Below are positions 60,510 through 64,000 of a stretch of DNA of 64,000 nt, piece after piece. Position 1 is the stretch's first letter. The number at the start of each line of letters is the position of its first letter. The stretch comes from Shouchella shacheensis. GTDB lineage: Bacteria > Bacillota > Bacilli > Bacillales > Bacillaceae_D. The position numbers and the translations under genes were made by a program. The stretch covers positions 1-64,000 of the forward strand of contig NZ_LLYY01000014.1 in the NCBI RefSeq assembly GCF_001484965.1, read 5' to 3'. The notes under the pieces are model-generated. The model saw only the letters and a list, made by a program, of their open reading frames with translations, was not told the origin of the DNA and searched no databases.

Positions 60510-61223
60510 TTACCCCTGCTCCTGCACTTCTGGCAAGGCAAGATAATAGCCCACTCCACGTCTCGTCATAATCCAAACCGGGTAGCTTGGGTTGTCTTCC
60601 ACCTTCTCACGCAGTCGCCTGACCGTCACATCCACCGTACGTACGTCTCCAAAGTAGTCATAGCCCCACACTGCCTGCAGCAAATGCTCTCGCGTCATCA
60701 CTTGCCCAAGGTGCTTGCCCAGATAATGAATCAGCTCAAACTCACGATGCGTTAGCTCCACCAGTTCATTGCGCTTTTTCACTTGATAGGCTTCCGGTAG
60801 AATCGACAACTCTCCAATCGCAATTTCAGTAGGCGAAGCGGTGGATTCTTCCGCTTTCACTTGTTGCCGGCGCAAGTTCGCTTTCACCCGCGCGAGCAGC
60901 TCCCTTGTGCTGAATGGCTTCGTCACGTAGTCGTCCGCGCCAAGTTCAAGACCAAGAACCTTATCAATCTCCGAATCCTTAGCCGTTAGCATAATAATAG
61001 GGATATCATACTGCTTGCGAACCTCGCGACACACTTCCATTCCGTCCTTATACGGGAGCATGATGTCAAGCAGGATTAAATCCGGCTTTTTTTCCCTCAC
61101 TCGTTCTAAAGCTTCGTTCCCGTCATACGCAACGGAGACTTCAAACCCTTCTTTTTCTAAGTTGAATTTTAATATATCCGCAATCGGCTTTTCATCGTCT
61201 ACAACCAAAATGTTTTTCTCCAT
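60510..61223 (-). CDS. walR: Essential response regulator WalR (YycF)
   Basis: 237 residues. The receiver domain has acidic DD at 9-10, phospho-acceptor Asp53 (LLDIMLP) and Lys in TKPF. The OmpR/PhoB winged helix has [18 protein letters not shown]. It is the first gene of walRKHIJ, downstream of a tRNA cluster and purA as in B. subtilis. The Shine-Dalgarno sequence before ATG 61223 is modest (AGCAGG). Its operon promoter must lie in 61224-61415. Confidence 0.97.
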   Translation of the reverse strand: MEKNILVVDDEKPIADILKFNLEKEGFEVSVAYDGNEALERVREKKPDLILLDIMLPYKDGMEVCREVRKQYDIPIIMLTAKDSEIDKVLGLELGADDYVTKPFSTRELLARVKANLRRQQVKAEESTASPTEIAIGELSILPEAYQVKKRNELVELTHREFELIHYLGKHLGQVMTREHLLQAVWGYDYFGDVRTVDVTVRRLREKVEDNPSYPVWIMTRRGVGYYLALPEVQEQG

Positions 61224-61415
61224 TCAAGTAACCTGCTGGCAAAACGCTGGCGATCCCCGCGCGCTTTCCTAGTTGCAGCAGCAGTACAGCCTCCTTTTCA
61301 CATTAGGAAAATGCAAAAATATCAATGGTTTCCCGGGCAATAGTTCTCATAAAATACCTCTATCTAGTTTAACATAGAAACTCAAAATGTCTTGTATCCA
61401 CTGTAGCTAGACAAA

Positions 61416-61453
61416 AAAAAGAACCCCATGTGCGAACACATAAAGTTCTTTTT
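61416..61453 (-). terminator. Terminator of the tRNA cluster
   Basis: AAAAAGAAC and GTTCTTTTT form the stem. On the minus strand eight T follow. It lies just past tRNA-Thr. Confidence 0.88.
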
Positions 61454-61459
61454 CTACAA

Positions 61460-61532
<73 letters not shown>

Positions 61533-61535
61533 ATA

Positions 61536-61611
<76 letters not shown>

Positions 61612-61675
61612 CTTTCAGCACTTACTTCTTCTATGTACTTCCATACATAAAATCGATCGCTCTAACCAATGTAAA

Positions 61676-61752
61676 TGGCGGTCCGGACGGGACTCGAACC
61701 CGCGACCTCCTGCGTGACAGGCAGGCATTCTAACCAACTGAACTACCGGACC
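61676..61752 (-). tRNA. tRNA-Asp (anticodon GTC)
   Basis: The acceptor GGTCCGG pairs with CCGGACC with G as discriminator. The anticodon loop is CTGTCAC, the T-arm contains GTTCGAGTC, and CCA is encoded. Confidence 0.96.
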
Positions 61753-61772
61753 AGTAGTATCTATTTAAAAAG

Positions 61773-61844
61773 TGACCCGTACGGGATTCGAACCCGTGTT
61801 ACCGCCGTGAAAGGGCGGTGTCTTAACCGCTTGACCAACGGGCC
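61773..61844 (-). tRNA. tRNA-Glu (anticodon TTC)
   Basis: The acceptor GGCCCGT pairs with ACGGGTC (one wobble pair). The anticodon loop is CTTTCAC, the T-arm contains GTTCGAATC, and no CCA is encoded. Confidence 0.95.
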
Positions 61845-61853
61845 ACTGACGAA

Positions 61854-61929
61854 TGGTGAGCCATGAAGGATTCGAACCTTCGACCCTCTGATTAAAAGTC
61901 AGATGCTCTACCAACTGAGCTAATGGCTC
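61854..61929 (-). tRNA. tRNA-Lys (anticodon TTT)
   Basis: The acceptor GAGCCAT pairs with ATGGCTC, the anticodon loop is CTTTTAA, the T-arm contains GTTCGAATC, and CCA is encoded. First of the cluster Lys-Glu-Asp-Phe-Thr, which resembles trnY of B. subtilis. Confidence 0.96.
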
Positions 61930-62110
61930 AAACAATAACCGATTAAACGGTGCGAAAGCAAACCGCTTGTCCTCGGAGCTGAAGCTCTTGGCGACAAGAT
62001 TTATATTACCACAGCAAAAAAGAGAGCGCAATATATTTTCACGACTTTTTTTAAGTTCTTATGAACCTTTTTAGCATACCCCTAGCCCTCCTTAAGGATA
62101 CGTATAAACC

Positions 62111-62400
62111 TGAAAAGCACAGGCGGGTTGCTAAAAAGCACGGATTTTGGAGGGCCTGCTACTCGCAATCCTGGTCTTGGATTTCAGGGCAGGACCGAAA
62201 AATCCCGAGCTTTTACCCGCCGCAGCTAGACAAGACCGAAAAGCGCAGGCGGGTCGCCTAAAAGCACGGATTTTGGAGGGCCTGGACTAGAAATCCCGAC
62301 CTTGGATTTCAGGGCAGGACCGAAAAATCCCGAGCTTTTACCCGCCGCAGCTAGACAAGACCGAAAAGCGCAGGCGGGTTGCCTAGAAGCGCCAGAGCTG
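62111..62400. repeat. Tandem ~125-bp repeats, two full copies and one partial
   Basis: Units start near 62111, 62235 and 62360 with AAAAGCRCAGGCGGGT and end with CCCGCCGCAGCTAGACAA. Each contains TTGGATTTCAGGGCAGGACC. A single diverged copy lies at 54127-54249. No coding function is seen. Confidence 0.88.
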
Positions 62401-62409
62401 GGCAAAAAA

Positions 62410-62436
62410 GGAAACGCAAGAGAGTCCTGCGTTTCC
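62410..62436 (-). terminator. Terminator of purA
   Basis: GGAAACGCA and TGCGTTTCC form a perfect 9-bp stem. On the minus strand it runs into TTTTTTG. It lies 13 bases past the purA stop codon. Confidence 0.92.
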
Positions 62437-62449
62437 CACTCTTCCCTCG

Positions 62450-63769
<1,320 letters not shown>

Positions 63770-63771
63770 TT

Positions 63772-63801
63772 AGTATAGCAGTTGTGGTTAGCCATCGTCA
63801 A
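63772..63801 (-). promoter_or_regulatory. Sigma-A promoter of purA
   Basis: -35 TTGACG (63801-63796), an 18-bp spacer and -10 TATACT (63777-63772), about 35 bases before the start codon. Confidence 0.85.
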
Positions 63802-63804
63802 TGT

Positions 63805-63817
63805 AAACCCGAACGTT
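63805..63817. promoter_or_regulatory. Probable PurR box
   Basis: AAACCCGAACGTT matches the Bacillus PurBox consensus AWWWCCGAACWWT at 11 of 13 positions. It lies directly upstream of the purA -35 box. Only one clear box is seen; PurR targets usually have two. Confidence 0.65.
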
Positions 63818-63848
63818 TTTGAAAGCATGAAACTTTTTATTCGTGTGA

Positions 63849-63880
63849 GAACCCCACTTCTTAGGGAAGTGGAAGACCCT
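63849..63880 (+). repeat. IS200/IS605-type hairpin, solitary
   Basis: CCACTTC TTAG GGAAGTGG forms a 7-bp stem beginning GAACCCCACTTC, like the element ends at 19-49. It is either a solo transposon end or a palindromic remnant next to the second minisatellite. Confidence 0.5.
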
Positions 63881-63891
63881 CATGCGGTGCT

Positions 63892-64000
63892 TGTTCTCTC
63901 TCACATCCATCTCTTCTCTCCCACATTCAGTGCCTTCTCTCTCGCATCCACTGCTTTCTCCCCCGCATTCCGTGCCTTCTCTCTCGCATCCATCTCTTTC
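63892..64000. repeat. 21-bp minisatellite, second array (runs off the window)
   Basis: At least five consecutive 21-bp units such as CTTCTCTCTCGCATCCACTGC and CTTCTCTCCCACATTCAGTGC. The unit differs from the array at 838-1022, but the period is the same. It continues past the window end. Confidence 0.85.

Overview
The window looks like origin-proximal chromosome of a low-to-mid-GC endospore-former of the Bacillaceae, most likely an alkaliphile near the Shouchella (Bacillus clausii) group. Three things suggest this. The right end carries the conserved Bacillus block rlmH - yyzF - htrC - walJIHKR - tRNA (Thr, Phe, Asp, Glu, Lys) - purA. A 16-bp parS site (36589) and a pair of perfect DnaA boxes (53861) fit the neighbourhood of oriC. 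The secreted subtilisin (40080-41228) has the 269-residue mature form of the high-alkaline savinase type. The assignment rests on recognised families and gene order, not on a database search.

Layout. 0-6.9 kb: an IS200/IS605-type end, a 21-bp minisatellite bounded by inverted repeats, and two ABC exporters (DrrAB-like and YtrB-like). 7.4-11.5 kb: a complete haem-stress module, hssRS facing the hrtBA efflux pump, with an HssR direct repeat in the hrtB promoter. 11.5-13.6 kb: yisL, a paired SMR exporter and its TetR repressor, with two matching operators. 13.6-15.7 kb: small membrane proteins of unknown role. 16-18.4 kb: decaying genes (methyltransferase, glyoxalase-like, GNAT). 18.4-23.5 kb: an MccF-like peptidase, an intact IS605-type element that has cut off a PIN toxin gene, and a second, broken tnpB-only element. 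23.6-36 kb: an MFS pump with ArsR regulator, RsbR-like STAS protein, BCCT transporter, DUF2294 protein, YitT protein, D-serine dehydratase and a Tat-exported GMC dehydrogenase pair. 36.3-41.3 kb: a plsY fragment, parS, an M4 metalloprotease, an acyltransferase and the subtilisin. The two proteases share a homologous 5' leader. 42.2-50.2 kb: acyl-CoA dehydrogenase, a CoA-transferase broken by an in-frame TGA, and a formate module (FdhF-like oxidoreductase, DUF2294 protein, formate/nitrite channel). 50.8-53.1 kb: an AT-rich patch with a dead SIR2-family gene and a PIN-like protein beside the 3' end of rlmH. 53.3-64 kb: the rlmH-wal-purA core, ending in a hairpin and a second 21-bp minisatellite.

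The most interesting material is in the 'empty' DNA around the formate and CoA genes. Three short loci (41.8-42.05, 45.35-45.5 and 45.6-46.18 kb) have the architecture of type I toxin-antitoxin systems: tiny hydrophobic or basic peptides, sequestered Shine-Dalgarno sites, and complementarity between the 5' and 3' ends of the transcript. The third also has a convergent small RNA that shares a bidirectional terminator and a direct repeat with the peptide mRNA, as in the enterococcal par/Fst system. Its peptide has a truncated relative at 50.46 kb. I do not recognise this peptide family.

Limits: no alignment, folding or HMM search could be run. Small peptides, promoters and RNA calls rest on sequence inspection only.
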